Positions 33,785 through 46,526 of a stretch of DNA of 64,000 nucleotides are shown here, piece after piece. Origin of the DNA: Mesorhizobium sp. J428 (GTDB lineage: Bacteria; Pseudomonadota; Alphaproteobacteria; Rhizobiales; Rhizobiaceae); contig NZ_JAJOMX010000001.1 in NCBI RefSeq assembly GCF_024699925.1, forward strand, positions 3,882,001 to 3,946,000. Direction: 5' to 3'. Position numbers and translations under genes: made by a program. Position 1 is the stretch's first letter. Each line of letters opens with the position of its first letter. Below the pieces are notes generated by a model, which was given only the letters and a program-made list of their open reading frames with translations, was not told where the DNA came from and did no database searches.

Positions 33785-34146
33785 GAACCCGGTTCGCGCA
33801 GCGAATTCGCCGTGCCGGTGGCACGGCGAAAGGGTTCGAACGCCCGGGAGCTGCCGCAGGCAGCGGGACCCGGGCCGGGCGACGGTGGAGCGTGCAGCCC
33901 CCTCATCCGGCCGCTTTGCGGCCACCTGAGCCGGGGCGAGCCAACGGTCTCGCCCGTCCTTCGGACCCCCGAGGGGACAAGGGGCGGCGGGACCCGGACC
34001 GGAGACGGTGGAGCTGGCGGATCCTTCATTGCTCTTGATTCCCGCCTTCGCCGGGCGGACCATACTGAAAAGCTCCTTCGGGCGGCGTGGCCGTCCGCAG
34101 GAAGCCGATCGCCCGGCTTAGGGGCGGCTTCAGGGAGGAGGCCAAG
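33785..34146 (+). repeat. Structured frcB-frcC spacer with hairpins and a direct repeat
   Basis: This 362-base gap holds no gene. It starts with an 11-bp hairpin (33806-33816 with 33820-33830, loop GGT), nested within GAACCC/GGGTTC arms (33785-33790, 33832-33837). A six-bp hairpin GGCCGC-TTT-GCGGCC lies at 33909-33923. A 28-29 base direct repeat occurs at 33863-33891 and 33987-34014, with four differences. The arrangement resembles palindromic intergenic elements of rhizobia and may stabilise the frcB message or dampen read-through to frcC. Confidence 0.6.
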
Positions 34147-35230
34147 ATGGCCGATACGGTACCGGCTTCACAGCCATCGCAGGAATTCGAGAAGGTGCTG
34201 GTCGACAGCTCCAAAGCCGTCGCGTCGTTCGACGGACATGAGAGAGGCCCATTGCAGAAGGCGCAGCACTTCCTGCACGGCAATCCGGCGGCGGTGCCGC
34301 TGATCGTGCTGGTGCTGTCGCTGCTGATCTTCGGCGTGATCCTCGGGTCGAAGTTCTTTTCCGCCTTCACCATGACGCTGATCCTCCAGCAGGTGGCGAT
34401 CGTCGGCATCGTCGGCGCGGCGCAGACGCTGGTGATCCTGACTGCCGGCATCGACCTGTCGGTCGGCGCGATCATGGTGCTGTCGTCGGTCGTGATGGGC
34501 CAGTTTGCGTTCCGCTACGGCCTGCCGCCGTCGATCGCGGTGCTGTGCGGCTTCGCGGTCGGCGCGCTGTGCGGCTGGATCAACGGCGTGCTGGTGGCCT
34601 ACTGGAAGCTGCCGCCCTTCATCGTGACGCTGGGCACCTGGCAGATCGTGCTGGCCGCCAACTTCCTCTATTCAGCCAACGAGACGATCCGCAGCCAGGA
34701 CATCGAGACGCAGGCGCCGCTGCTGCAGCTCTTCGGGGCGAGCTTCCGGGTCGGCAACGCCGTCTTCACGCTCGGCGTGGTGACGATGGTGCTGCTGGTG
34801 CTGCTGCTCTGGGTACATCCTCAACCATACCGCGTACGGCCGGCATCTCTATGCCATCGGCGACGATCCGGACTCGGCGGAACTGGCCGGCGTGCGCGTC
34901 AAGCCGATGCTCGTGTCGGTCTACGTGATCTCGGGGCTGATCTGCGCGTTGGCCGGCTGGGCGCTGATCGGGCGGCTAGGTTCGGTGTCGCCGACGGCGG
35001 GCCAGTTCGCCAACATCGAATCCATCACGGCGGTGGTGATCGGCGGCATCTCGCTGTTCGGCGGGCGCGGTTCGATCCTCGGCATGCTGTTCGGCGCGCT
35101 GATCGTCGGCGTGTTCTCGCTCGGTCTAAGATTGTGGGGCACCGACCCGCAGTGGACCTATCTCCTCATCGGCGTGCTGATCATCGCGGCGGTCGCGATC
35201 GACCAGTGGATCAGAAAGGTTGCAGGCTGA
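34147..35230 (+). CDS. frcC: Fructose-type ABC transporter permease, frameshifted
   Basis: Inner-membrane permease of the FrcC/RbsC family. From ATG 34147 (ribosome site GGGAGGAGG, 34133-34141) the frame gives about 222 residues with TAGIDLSVGAIMVLSS and YWKLPPFIVTLGTWQIVLA. At 34810-34816 (TGGGTAC) the register changes; the next frame continues YILNHTAYGRHLYAIGDDP, VSVYVISGLICALAG and ITAVVIGGISLFGGRGS to a stop at 35228-35230. One G fewer gives a 360-residue protein, the usual FrcC length. The stop overlaps the frcA start. Without correction the first part runs in frame into frcA, producing an artificial fusion. Confidence 0.87.
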
Positions 35231-36012
35231 TGTCCGCGAAACCCATCCTCACAGCGCGCGGCCTCGTGAAGCGCTACGGCCGCGTCACCGCCCTCGACCG
35301 GGCCGATTTCGATCTCAATCACGGCGAGATCCTCGCCGTGATCGGCGACAACGGGGCGGGAAAATCCTCGCTCATCAAGGCGATCTCCGGCGCGGTCACG
35401 CCCGACGAGGGCGAGATCGAGCTGGACGGGCAGAAGGTGGCGTTCAAGTCACCGATGGAGGCGCGCGCCGCCGGCATTGAGACCGTCTACCAGAACCTGG
35501 CGCTTTCGCCGGCGCTTTCGATCGCCGACAATATGTTCCTCGGCCGCGAGATCAGGAAGCCGGGCTTCATGGGGCAATGGCTGCGCATGCTCGACCGTCC
35601 GGCGATGGAGAAGCGGGCGCGGGAAAAGCTGTCAGAGCTCGGCCTGATGACGATCCAGAACATCGGCCAGGCAGTGGAGACACTGTCGGGCGGCCAGCGC
35701 CAGGGCGTTTCGGTGGCGCGCGCGGCGGCCTTCGGCTCGAAGGTCATCATCATGGATGAGCCGACGGCGGCACTCGGCGTGAAGGAATCGCGCCGCGTGC
35801 TGGAACTGATCCTCGACGTGCGCCGGCGCGGCGTGCCGATCGTGCTGATCTCGCACAACATGCCGCATGTCTTCGAGGTGGCCGACCGCATCCACATCCA
35901 CCGGCTGGGGCGCAGGCTCTGCGTCGTTGATCCGAAGCAGATTTCGATGTCGGACGCGGTGGCGCTGATGACAGGGGCGAAGAAGCCGCCGGAGGATGCG
36001 CTGGCGGCCTGA
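35230..36012 (+). CDS. frcA: Fructose-type ABC transporter ATPase
   Basis: 260-residue single-domain ABC ATPase, as in FrcA (the related RbsA and XylG have two domains). Walker A is GDNGAGKSS (39-47), the Q-loop lies in ETVYQNLALSPALS, the signature is LSGGQRQGVSVARA and Walker B VIIMDEPTAALG, followed by the switch His in LISHNMPHV. The ATG at 35230 shares one base with the frcC stop, so the genes are coupled. It energises fructose import with FrcB and FrcC. Confidence 0.92.
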   Translation: MSAKPILTARGLVKRYGRVTALDRADFDLNHGEILAVIGDNGAGKSSLIKAISGAVTPDEGEIELDGQKVAFKSPMEARAAGIETVYQNLALSPALSIADNMFLGREIRKPGFMGQWLRMLDRPAMEKRAREKLSELGLMTIQNIGQAVETLSGGQRQGVSVARAAAFGSKVIIMDEPTAALGVKESRRVLELILDVRRRGVPIVLISHNMPHVFEVADRIHIHRLGRRLCVVDPKQISMSDAVALMTGAKKPPEDALAA

Positions 36013-36016
36013 CGAG

Positions 36017-36044
36017 CTTCGGCGCGGAACCTTGCGCGCCGAAG
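36017..36044 (+). terminator. Stem-loop after frcA
   Basis: A perfect ten-bp stem, CTTCGGCGCG (36017-36026) with CGCGCCGAAG (36035-36044), and an eight-base loop begins four bases after the frcA stop. There is no T tract, so it may be a Rho-assisted terminator or 3' stabiliser separating the frc operon from glgP. Confidence 0.5.
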
Positions 36045-36156
36045 AATACCGTTTGAGTTCCGGATTTTCGCCGCTAGCATGAGGTTCGGGAGGAGTGAAG
36101 GAAACCTGGAGCGGCTGGCGGCCGAGGGGTCCGCCGTTTCCGACATGAGGGCGACC

Positions 36157-38625
36157 ATGAACCAGGCGATGACGACAGACCTTCCCAGACCTTCCCTGAA
36201 GAGCAGCGATCCGGCGGAACTCGCCGAGGAGGTCCTCAACTGCCTGACCTATCGCCTCGGCAAGAACGCGTCGGTGGCGACCCGGCACGACTGGCTGACG
36301 GCCTCGATCCAGGTGGTGCGCGACCGCGTTATCGAGCGCTGGATCGAATCCACCAAGGCCGCCTACGACACCAAGGCCAAGCGGGTCTACTACCTGTCGA
36401 TGGAGTTCCTGATCGGCCGGCTGATGCGCGACGCCTTCTCCAACATCGGCATGCTTGAGGACATGCGCAAGGCGCTGGCGACGCTCGGCGTCGACATCGA
36501 GACGATCGCGGCGCTCGAACCGGACGCAGCGCTCGGCAATGGCGGCCTCGGACGGCTCGCAGCCTGCTTTATGGAGAGCATGGCGACCGTCAACGTTCCC
36601 GCGCACGGCTACGGCATCCGCTACGTGCACGGGCTGTTCCGGCAGGAATTCTCCGACGGCTGGCAGGTGGAGCTGCCCGAAACCTGGCTCGACCACGGCA
36701 ATCCGTGGGAGTTCGAGCGCCGCGAGCGCTCGATCGAGATCGGCTTCGGCGGGACTGTCCAGTCGGTGACCGACGCGAAGGGGCGGCTGGAACGGCATGT
36801 CTGGAAACCGAACCACAGCGTGATCGCGGTGGCCTACGACACGCCCGTCGTCGGCTGGCGCGGGGCGCGGGTGAATACTCTGCGCCTCTGGTCGGCGCTG
36901 CCGGTCGACCCGATCATGCTCGCCGCCTTCAATGCCGGAGACCATATCGGCGCGCTGCGCGAGAGCAACATGGCCGAGGCGCTGACCCGCGTGCTCTATC
37001 CGGCGGATTCGCATATCGAAGGCCAGGAACTGCGGCTGAGGCAGGAGTATTTCTTCTCCGCCGCGTCGCTGCAGGACATCATACACCGGCATCTCGGCCA
37101 GTACGGCGAGCTTCTGTCGCTGCCCGACAAAGCCGCGATCCACATGAACGACACGCATCCGGCGATCGCGGTGGCCGAGCTGATGCGGCTGTTGATGGAC
37201 GTGCACGGCCACGACTTCGACACCGCCTGGGACATTTCCAAGCGCACCTTCGCCTACACCAACCACACGCTTCTGCCCGAGGCGCTGGAAAGCTGGCCGG
37301 TGACGGTGTTCGAGCGCATCCTGCCGCGCCACATGCAGATCGTCTATGCGATCAACGCGCAGGTGCTGCACGAGGCCCGCGCCAAGGAAGGCTTCACCGA
37401 CGCGCACATCCGCTCGATCTCGCTGATCGGCGAGGACGGCGAGCGGCGCGTGCGGATGGGCAACCTGGCCTTTGCGGCCTCGCACTCGATCAACGGCGTG
37501 TCGGCGCTGCACACCGACCTGATGAAGCAGACCGTGTTCCACGACCTGCACATGCTGTATCCGGACCGGATCAACAACAAGACCAATGGCATCACGCCGC
37601 GCCGCTGGATGATGCAGGCCAATCCCGGCCTCACCTCGCTGGTGCGCGAGGCGATCGGCGACGGCTTCCTCGACGACATCGAGAAGATCGCCGAGCTGGA
37701 CAAGTTCGCCGACGATGCGGTCTTTCGCGAGAAGTTCGCCGCCGTGAAGCGGGCGAACAAGGAGCGCATGGCGACACTCGCGCATGAGCGGACCGGCGCG
37801 TGGATCGATCCGTCGGCCCTGTTCGACATCCAGATCAAGCGCATCCACGAATACAAGCGCCAGCTGCTGAACATCCTGGAGGCGGTGGCGCTCTACGACC
37901 AGATCCGCAGCAATCCGGACAAGGACTGGGTGCCGCGCGTCAAACTGTTCGGTGGCAAGGCGGCGCCGAGCTACCACAATGCCAAGCTGATCATAAAGCT
38001 CGCCAACGACGTCTCGCGGGCGATCAATGGCGATCCTTCGGTGCGTGGCCTGCTGAAGGTCGTGTTCATGCCGAATTACAACGTCTCGATGGCCGAGGTA
38101 ATGGTGCCGTCGGCGGATCTCTCCGAGCAGATCTCGACCGCGGGGCTGGAGGCGTCCGGCACCGGCAACATGAAGTTCGCGCTCAACGGCGCGATCACAA
38201 TCGGCACGCTCGACGGCGCCAATGTCGAGATCAAGGAATGCGTCGGCGACGACAACATCGTCATCTTCGGCCTGACGGCTGAGGAGGTCGCCGAGCGCCG
38301 CAAGGGCGGCTACGATCCGCGCGCGATCATCGAGGGCTCTCCCGAACTGTCGCAGGCGCTGTCGGCTATCTCGTCCGGCGTGTTCTCACCGGACGATCCG
38401 AACCGCTATCGCGACCTGATCGATGGCCTCTACAGCCACGACTGGTTCATGGTCGCGGCGGATTTCGACGCCTTCTGCAGGGCGCAGCGCGAGGTCGACC
38501 ACCTCTGGAGGAACAGCCCGCAATGGCTGTCCAAGGCGATCCGCAACACCGCGCGGATGGCGTTCTTCTCGTCCGACCGCACCATCAGGCAATACGCCCG
38601 CGAAATCTGGAACGTGCCCGTCTGA
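36157..38625 (+). CDS. glgP: Glycogen/starch phosphorylase
   Basis: PLP-dependent phosphorylase of 822 residues that releases glucose-1-phosphate from glycogen ends. The family signatures include YYLSMEFLIGRL, ALGNGGLGRLAACFMES and the PLP-lysine region EASGTGNMKFALNGA (Lys about 665). FDIQIKRIHEYKRQLLN and KLFGGKAAPSYHNAK bind phosphate and PLP. Of the in-frame Met codons, 36157 is chosen because GAGGG lies five bases upstream; 36079 and 36145 lack a site. It opens the operon glgP-glgB-glgC-glgA-pgm. Confidence 0.96.
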   Translation: MNQAMTTDLPRPSLKSSDPAELAEEVLNCLTYRLGKNASVATRHDWLTASIQVVRDRVIERWIESTKAAYDTKAKRVYYLSMEFLIGRLMRDAFSNIGMLEDMRKALATLGVDIETIAALEPDAALGNGGLGRLAACFMESMATVNVPAHGYGIRYVHGLFRQEFSDGWQVELPETWLDHGNPWEFERRERSIEIGFGGTVQSVTDAKGRLERHVWKPNHSVIAVAYDTPVVGWRGARVNTLRLWSALPVDPIMLAAFNAGDHIGALRESNMAEALTRVLYPADSHIEGQELRLRQEYFFSAASLQDIIHRHLGQYGELLSLPDKAAIHMNDTHPAIAVAELMRLLMDVHGHDFDTAWDISKRTFAYTNHTLLPEALESWPVTVFERILPRHMQIVYAINAQVLHEARAKEGFTDAHIRSISLIGEDGERRVRMGNLAFAASHSINGVSALHTDLMKQTVFHDLHMLYPDRINNKTNGITPRRWMMQANPGLTSLVREAIGDGFLDDIEKIAELDKFADDAVFREKFAAVKRANKERMATLAHERTGAWIDPSALFDIQIKRIHEYKRQLLNILEAVALYDQIRSNPDKDWVPRVKLFGGKAAPSYHNAKLIIKLANDVSRAINGDPSVRGLLKVVFMPNYNVSMAEVMVPSADLSEQISTAGLEASGTGNMKFALNGAITIGTLDGANVEIKECVGDDNIVIFGLTAEEVAERRKGGYDPRAIIEGSPELSQALSAISSGVFSPDDPNRYRDLIDGLYSHDWFMVAADFDAFCRAQREVDHLWRNSPQWLSKAIRNTARMAFFSSDRTIRQYAREIWNVPV

Positions 38626-38678
38626 TCGGAGGAGACGATCCGGGAGCTGCATACCGAGCAAGGGGGGAAGACGAGGGC

Positions 38679-40892
38679 ATGAGGAGGACGACCCCCAAGG
38701 CCGCGGCGAAGGCCGCGGACGGACGCGCGTCCGCCGGCGACGTCGATGCCGTCGTCGCCGGAACGCATGGCGATCCGTTCGCGATCCTGGGCGTCCACCC
38801 GGCGGGCAAGGGATATGTCGCGCGCTGCTTCATCCCCCACGCAGGCAGCGTCGAGGCGTTCACGCTGGACGGCTTGGCGTGCGGCGTTTTGCAGATGCGC
38901 CATGGCGCAGGCTTCTTCGAGGGCGAGGTGAGCCTCAAGGCCCGCCAGCCGCTGAAATACCGGGCGGCCAATGCGGGCGGCGAGTGGTGGATCACCGATC
39001 CTTATTCCTTCGGCCCGGTGCTGGGGCCGATGGACGATTACTACATCGCGGAAGGCTCGCATCTCAGGCTCTTCGACAGACTGGGCGCGCATCTGATCGA
39101 GCACGAGGGGGCGAACGGCATCAATTTCGCGGTCTGGGCGCCGAACGCGAAGCGCGTCTCAGTCGTCGGCGACTTCAACGACTGGGACGGACGCCGCCAT
39201 GCGATGCGCCACCGCAAGGATGTCGGCATCTGGGAAGTGTTCGTGCCCGACATTGGCGCGGGCCGGCCCTATAAGTTCGAGATCATTGCTGGAAACGGCA
39301 AGGCGGTGCCGCTGAAGGCCGATCCCTTCGCCTTCCGCTCGGAGCTGAGGCCGGCAACGGCCTCGGTGACCGAGAAGCCGCTGGCGCATGAATGGGGCGA
39401 CCAGGCGCATCGCGACTTCTGGCGCAGCGTCGACATCCGCCGCCAGCCGATCACGACCTACGAGGTGCATGCCGGCTCCTGGCAGCGTCGCGACGACGGC
39501 ACCTTCCTGTCGTGGGACGAACTCGCCGACCGGCTGATCCCCTATGTCGCCGACATGGGCTTCACCCATATCGAATTCCTGCCGATCACCGAACATCCCT
39601 ACGATCCGTCATGGGGCTACCAGACGACGGGGCTCTACGCCCCCACCGCGCGCTTCGGCGAGCCGGAAGGCTTCGCCCGCTTCGTCGACGGCGCCCACAG
39701 GGCTGGGATCGGCATCATCCTCGACTGGGTGCCGGCGCATTTTCCGACCGACGCGCACGGCCTGTCGCGCTTCGACGGCACCGCGCTCTACGAGCACGCG
39801 GACCCGCGCAAGGGCTTCCATCCCGACTGGAACACGGCGATCTACAATTTCGGCCGCCGCGAGGTGAAATCCTACCTCGTCAACAATGCGCTGTTCTGGG
39901 CGGAGAAATACCATCTCGACGGGCTGCGGGTCGATGCGGTCGCCTCGATGCTCTACCTCGACTACTCCCGCAAGGAAGGCGAATGGGTGCCGAACGAGTT
40001 CGGCGGCCGCGAGAACCTGGAGGCGGTGCGCTTCCTGCAGGACATGAACAAGGCGGTTTACGGCCATCATCCCGGCGTGATGACCATTGCGGAGGAATCG
40101 ACCTCCTGGCCGAAGGTGTCGCAGCCGGTGCACGAGGGCGGGCTCGGTTTCGGCTTCAAGTGGAACATGGGCTTCATGCACGACACGCTTGCGTATCTGT
40201 CGCGCGAGCCTGTGCACCGCAAGCATCACCACGACGAGATCACCTTCGGCCTGCTCTACGCCTTCTCGGAGAATTTCGTCCTGCCGCTCAGCCATGACGA
40301 GGTGGTGCACGGCAAGGGGACGCTGCTCAGCAAGATGGCGGGCGACGACTGGCAGAAGTTCGCGACATTGCGCGCCTATTACGGCTTCATGTGGGGCTAT
40401 CCGGGCAAGAAGCTCCTGTTCATGGGGCAGGAATTCGCGCAGCGCGCCGAATGGAGCGAGGCGAAGGCGCTCGACTGGCAGCTGCTGCAATACGGCCCGC
40501 ACGAGGGCGTGCGCCAGCTCGTGCGCGACCTGAACCACATCTACCGCTCCAAGCCCGCGCTACACGCGCGCGACTGCGAGCCGGAGGGCTTTGCCTGGCT
40601 GGTGGTCGACGACCGGCAGAACTCGGTCTTCGCCTGGCTGCGCTCGGCGCCCGGCGCGAACCCGGTCGCGGTCGTGTCCAACTTCACGCCGGTGCGGCGC
40701 GAGAACTATCGCATCCCGCTACCGCGGGCAGGCGAATGGCGCGAGATCGTGAATACCGACGCTGGTTTCTACGGCGGCACGGGCGCGGGGAACTTCGGGC
40801 GGGTGATCGCCCTTGAAGGCGGGGGAGGAGCGGGGGCGGAGGTGACCTTGCCGCCGCTGGCCACGCTCATGTTCGAGTTCGTTCCGCAATGA
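38679..40892 (+). CDS. glgB: 1,4-alpha-glucan branching enzyme
   Basis: GH13/CBM48 branching enzyme, 737 residues, which introduces alpha-1,6 branches in glycogen. N-terminal beta domains (about 20-215) include INFAVWAPNAKRVSVVGDFN of CBM48. The barrel carries the nucleophile in DGLRVDAVASMLYLD, the acid in MTIAEEST and the third carboxylate in LSHDEVVHGKG. The extended N-terminal domain is typical of long GlgB proteins. It begins 54 bases after glgP and is followed by glgC after 19 bases. Confidence 0.96.
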   Translation: MRRTTPKAAAKAADGRASAGDVDAVVAGTHGDPFAILGVHPAGKGYVARCFIPHAGSVEAFTLDGLACGVLQMRHGAGFFEGEVSLKARQPLKYRAANAGGEWWITDPYSFGPVLGPMDDYYIAEGSHLRLFDRLGAHLIEHEGANGINFAVWAPNAKRVSVVGDFNDWDGRRHAMRHRKDVGIWEVFVPDIGAGRPYKFEIIAGNGKAVPLKADPFAFRSELRPATASVTEKPLAHEWGDQAHRDFWRSVDIRRQPITTYEVHAGSWQRRDDGTFLSWDELADRLIPYVADMGFTHIEFLPITEHPYDPSWGYQTTGLYAPTARFGEPEGFARFVDGAHRAGIGIILDWVPAHFPTDAHGLSRFDGTALYEHADPRKGFHPDWNTAIYNFGRREVKSYLVNNALFWAEKYHLDGLRVDAVASMLYLDYSRKEGEWVPNEFGGRENLEAVRFLQDMNKAVYGHHPGVMTIAEESTSWPKVSQPVHEGGLGFGFKWNMGFMHDTLAYLSREPVHRKHHHDEITFGLLYAFSENFVLPLSHDEVVHGKGTLLSKMAGDDWQKFATLRAYYGFMWGYPGKKLLFMGQEFAQRAEWSEAKALDWQLLQYGPHEGVRQLVRDLNHIYRSKPALHARDCEPEGFAWLVVDDRQNSVFAWLRSAPGANPVAVVSNFTPVRRENYRIPLPRAGEWREIVNTDAGFYGGTGAGNFGRVIALEGGGGAGAEVTLPPLATLMFEFVPQ

Positions 40893-40911
40893 CGGACAAG
40901 GGGAGGAGTGA

Positions 40912-42175
40912 ATGGTGAACAAACGCCCACAGCCGCTGGCCCGCGATGCCATGGCCTATGTGCTGGCCGGCGGGCGCGGCAGCCGGCTGAAGGAACTGAC
41001 GGACTATCGCGCCAAGCCCGCCGTTTACTTCGGCGGCAAGACGCGCATCATCGACTTCGCGCTGTCCAACGCGCTCAATTCCGGCATCCGCCGCATTGGC
41101 GTGGCGACGGCAGCACAAGGCGCATTCGCTGATCCGCCACCTGCAGCGGGGATGGAACTTCTTCCGCCCGGAGCGCAACGAGAGCTTCGACATCCTGCCC
41201 GCCAGCCAGCGCGTGTCGGAGACGCAGTGGTACGAAGGCACGGCCGACGCGGTGTTCCAGAACATCGACATCATCGAGGCCTACGGGCCTGAGTTCATGG
41301 TGATCCTGGCCGGCGACCACATCTACAAGATGGACTACGAGCTGATGCTGCGCCAGCACGTCGACATGAACGCCGACGTGACCGTGGGTTGCCTGGAGGT
41401 GCCGCGCATGGAGGCGACGGGCTTCGGCGTCATGCATGTCGACGAGAAGGACAAGATCATCGCCTTCGTGGAAAAGCCGGCCGATCCTCCTGGAATTCCA
41501 GGCAATCCGGATTTCGCACTGGCCTCGATGGGCATCTACGTCTTCAAGACCAAGTTCCTGATGGACCAGCTGCGGCGCGACTCGGCCGACCCGAATTCGA
41601 GCCGCGACTTCGGCAAGGACATCATTCCGTGGATCGTCGCGAACGGGAAGGCGGTGGCGCACCGTTTCGCCAAGTCCTGCGTGCGCTCCAACTATGAGGA
41701 CGCGCCGTACTGGCGCGATGTCGGCACGATCGACGCCTATTGGGAGGCGAACATCGACCTCACGCATGTGACGCCCGATCTCGACATCTACGACCGCGAC
41801 TGGCCGGTATGGACCTATGCCGAGATCAAGCCGCCGGCGAAGTTCGTGCACGACCAGGACGGGCGGCGCGGCACCGCGGTGTCGTCGCTGGTGGCGGGCG
41901 ACTGCATCATCTCGGGGGCGGCGCTGCGCAAGAGCCTGCTCTTCACCGGCGTCCGGGTGAACTCGTTCTCGTCGCTGGAGGAGGCGGTGGTGCTGCCGGA
42001 CTGCATCATCAGCCGCAATGCAACGCTGAGGAAGGTCGTGATCGACCGCGGCGTGAAAATTCCGGAGGGTCTTTCGGTCGGCTTCGACCCGGAGCTTGAC
42101 GCGCAGCGTTTCAGGCGCTCGGAAGGCGGCGTATGCCTGATCACGCAGCCGATGATCGATCGGCTGGCCAATTGA
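40912..42175 (+). CDS. glgC: Glucose-1-phosphate adenylyltransferase, frameshifted
   Basis: Makes ADP-glucose, the committed glycogen precursor, under allosteric control. The frame from ATG 40912 (ribosome site GGGGAGGAG) encodes [26 protein letters not shown], then slips at 41109-41110 within GCGACGGCAG. The other frame continues [50 protein letters not shown] and [13 protein letters not shown] to the TGA at 42173. Removing one G joins [13 protein letters not shown], the family sequence (usually [13 protein letters not shown]), and gives 420 residues, the standard GlgC length. Confidence 0.9.
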
Positions 42176-42183
42176 GGATGTAG

Positions 42184-45256
<3,073 letters not shown>

Positions 45257-45325
45257 GCGCGCCGGATCGCGTGCCGGCGCTCTTCGGATGATAACTCCAT
45301 TCCCTCGGCGAAGTATGCCGGCGGT

Positions 45326-45973
45326 TCAGCCGACAGGCGGTGCGTTGACCGCGAGCTGCGCGGCGAAGGCCCGGCGGTAGGCGGGCCGGGCTTCACCGCG
45401 CGCCACATACGCCGCGAGGTTCCGGAATTCGTCGAGAATGCCGGAGGGTCGCAAGCGCAGGAGAACGGACACCATCAATAGGTCTCCAGCGCTGAATGTC
45501 CCGTCAAGCCATTCGGCATCGCCCAGCCGGGCCGAGAGCTGGTTCAGCGGGGCGCGGACACGGTCCTTCACCAGTGGAAGGCGCTCCGCGCTCCACGGCA
45601 TGTCCCTTTCATGGATCGTTGCATTGGCCAGTTCGAGGATCGGCGGCTCGACGGTGTTGAGCGCGGCGAACATCCAGGTGATCGCGCGAGCACGGGATTC
45701 GCGATCCTCGGGCAGCAGGCCTGGGTGCCGCTCGGCAATATGAAGGACGATAGCTCCCGTTTCGAAGAGCGAGAGGGAACCCTCTTCGTAGGTTGGAATC
45801 TGACCGAAGGGATGGACGGCCAGATGATCGGGCCGCTTCATGTCGGCGAAGGACACAAGGCGCACCTGATACGGCAAGCCTGCTTCCTCGAGCGCCCAGC
45901 GAACACGCGTGTCCCGGGCAAGTCCCTTGCCGCCATCCGGCGACCGTTCGAATGCCGTGATGGTTATCGTCAT
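45326..45973 (-). CDS. Glutathione S-transferase family protein
   Basis: 215-residue protein with an N-terminal thioredoxin-like domain (about 1-80; PYQVRLVSFADMKRPDHLAVHPFGQIPTYEEG followed by SLFETGAIVLHIAERHP, the glutathione gamma-Glu site SxE replaced by FET) and a C-terminal all-helical domain. The substrate is unknown. It is the last gene of a tetR-AHSA1-GST set, 102 bases after the AHSA1 gene, so it is probably induced by the same signal, perhaps an electrophilic compound. Confidence 0.87.
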   Translation of the reverse strand: MTITITAFERSPDGGKGLARDTRVRWALEEAGLPYQVRLVSFADMKRPDHLAVHPFGQIPTYEEGSLSLFETGAIVLHIAERHPGLLPEDRESRARAITWMFAALNTVEPPILELANATIHERDMPWSAERLPLVKDRVRAPLNQLSARLGDAEWLDGTFSAGDLLMVSVLLRLRPSGILDEFRNLAAYVARGEARPAYRRAFAAQLAVNAPPVG

Positions 45974-46075
45974 CTGCGTCTCTCCGGTTTCGGGCTGAGC
46001 CGGATTCCTGGCCGGCGCGATCCCGTCTCCGCTTTGATGTGAGGAGACGGGTCGCAGGCTGCGTCAGGCGCCGCT

Positions 46076-46522
46076 TCACTCGTCCTTGATATCCGGCTCG
46101 ACCACCTGGGCGAGCTGGAGGAGGGATTCCTGCCAGCCGAGATAGCAGGCGGCTTCGGGGATCATATCGGGCACGCCGGCCTGCTCGATCCTGATGTCGG
46201 TGCCGCAGAAGACCTCGGTGAGTTCGATGGTGACGACCATCTCGCCGGGCATGAAATCGCCGTCGAAGCGGTCGGTGTGAACGATCCTCTTGCCGGGCAC
46301 GAGCTCCTTGTATTCCACGCTGAAGGAATGCGCCTGGCCGGTGGTGAAGTTGCGGAACGACATGTGGTAGCCGCCGCCGACCTTCGCCTCGAAGCGGTCG
46401 ATCTTGCCGAGGAAGCCGTAGGGCGGCAGCCAGCGGCACAGGGCGTCGGCGTCGACGAAGGCCTTGTAGACCTTTTCCGGCGGGGCCTTGAGGACGCGAT
46501 GCAGGCGGATGGTGCTGGGCAT
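46076..46522 (-). CDS. SRPBCC/AHSA1 domain protein
   Basis: 148-residue helix-grip protein of the AHSA1 (Activator of Hsp90 homologue-like) family within the START/Bet v1 superfamily. RVLKAPPEKVYKAFVDADALCRWLPPYGF is the family N-terminus, followed by GGGYHMSFRNFTTG and the C-terminal helix GWQESLLQLAQVVEP. These proteins bind hydrophobic ligands; the specific ligand is unknown. It begins four bases after the TetR stop, so the two are co-transcribed and the ligand-binding protein may be the regulated response gene. Confidence 0.9.
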   Translation of the reverse strand: MPSTIRLHRVLKAPPEKVYKAFVDADALCRWLPPYGFLGKIDRFEAKVGGGYHMSFRNFTTGQAHSFSVEYKELVPGKRIVHTDRFDGDFMPGEMVVTIELTEVFCGTDIRIEQAGVPDMIPEAACYLGWQESLLQLAQVVEPDIKDE

Positions 46523-46526
46523 GACT

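Noticed and set aside
34087..36012. Continuous 641-codon frame joining the fructose permease N-terminus to the FrcA ATPase
   Set aside because: The middle part (about 34814-35229) is nonsense in this frame, while the adjacent frame there encodes the missing permease half. It is an artefact of the extra G at 34811-34813, not a fusion protein.
36079..36156. Upstream start for glgP at 36079 or 36145
   Set aside because: No ribosome site at either; 36157 has GAGGG five bases upstream and gives the usual N-terminal length.
35632..37977. 781-codon leftward frame opposite frcA and glgP
   Set aside because: It is antisense to well-conserved glgP, is Arg/His/Asp-rich with no domain, and is the usual shadow of GC-rich codons.
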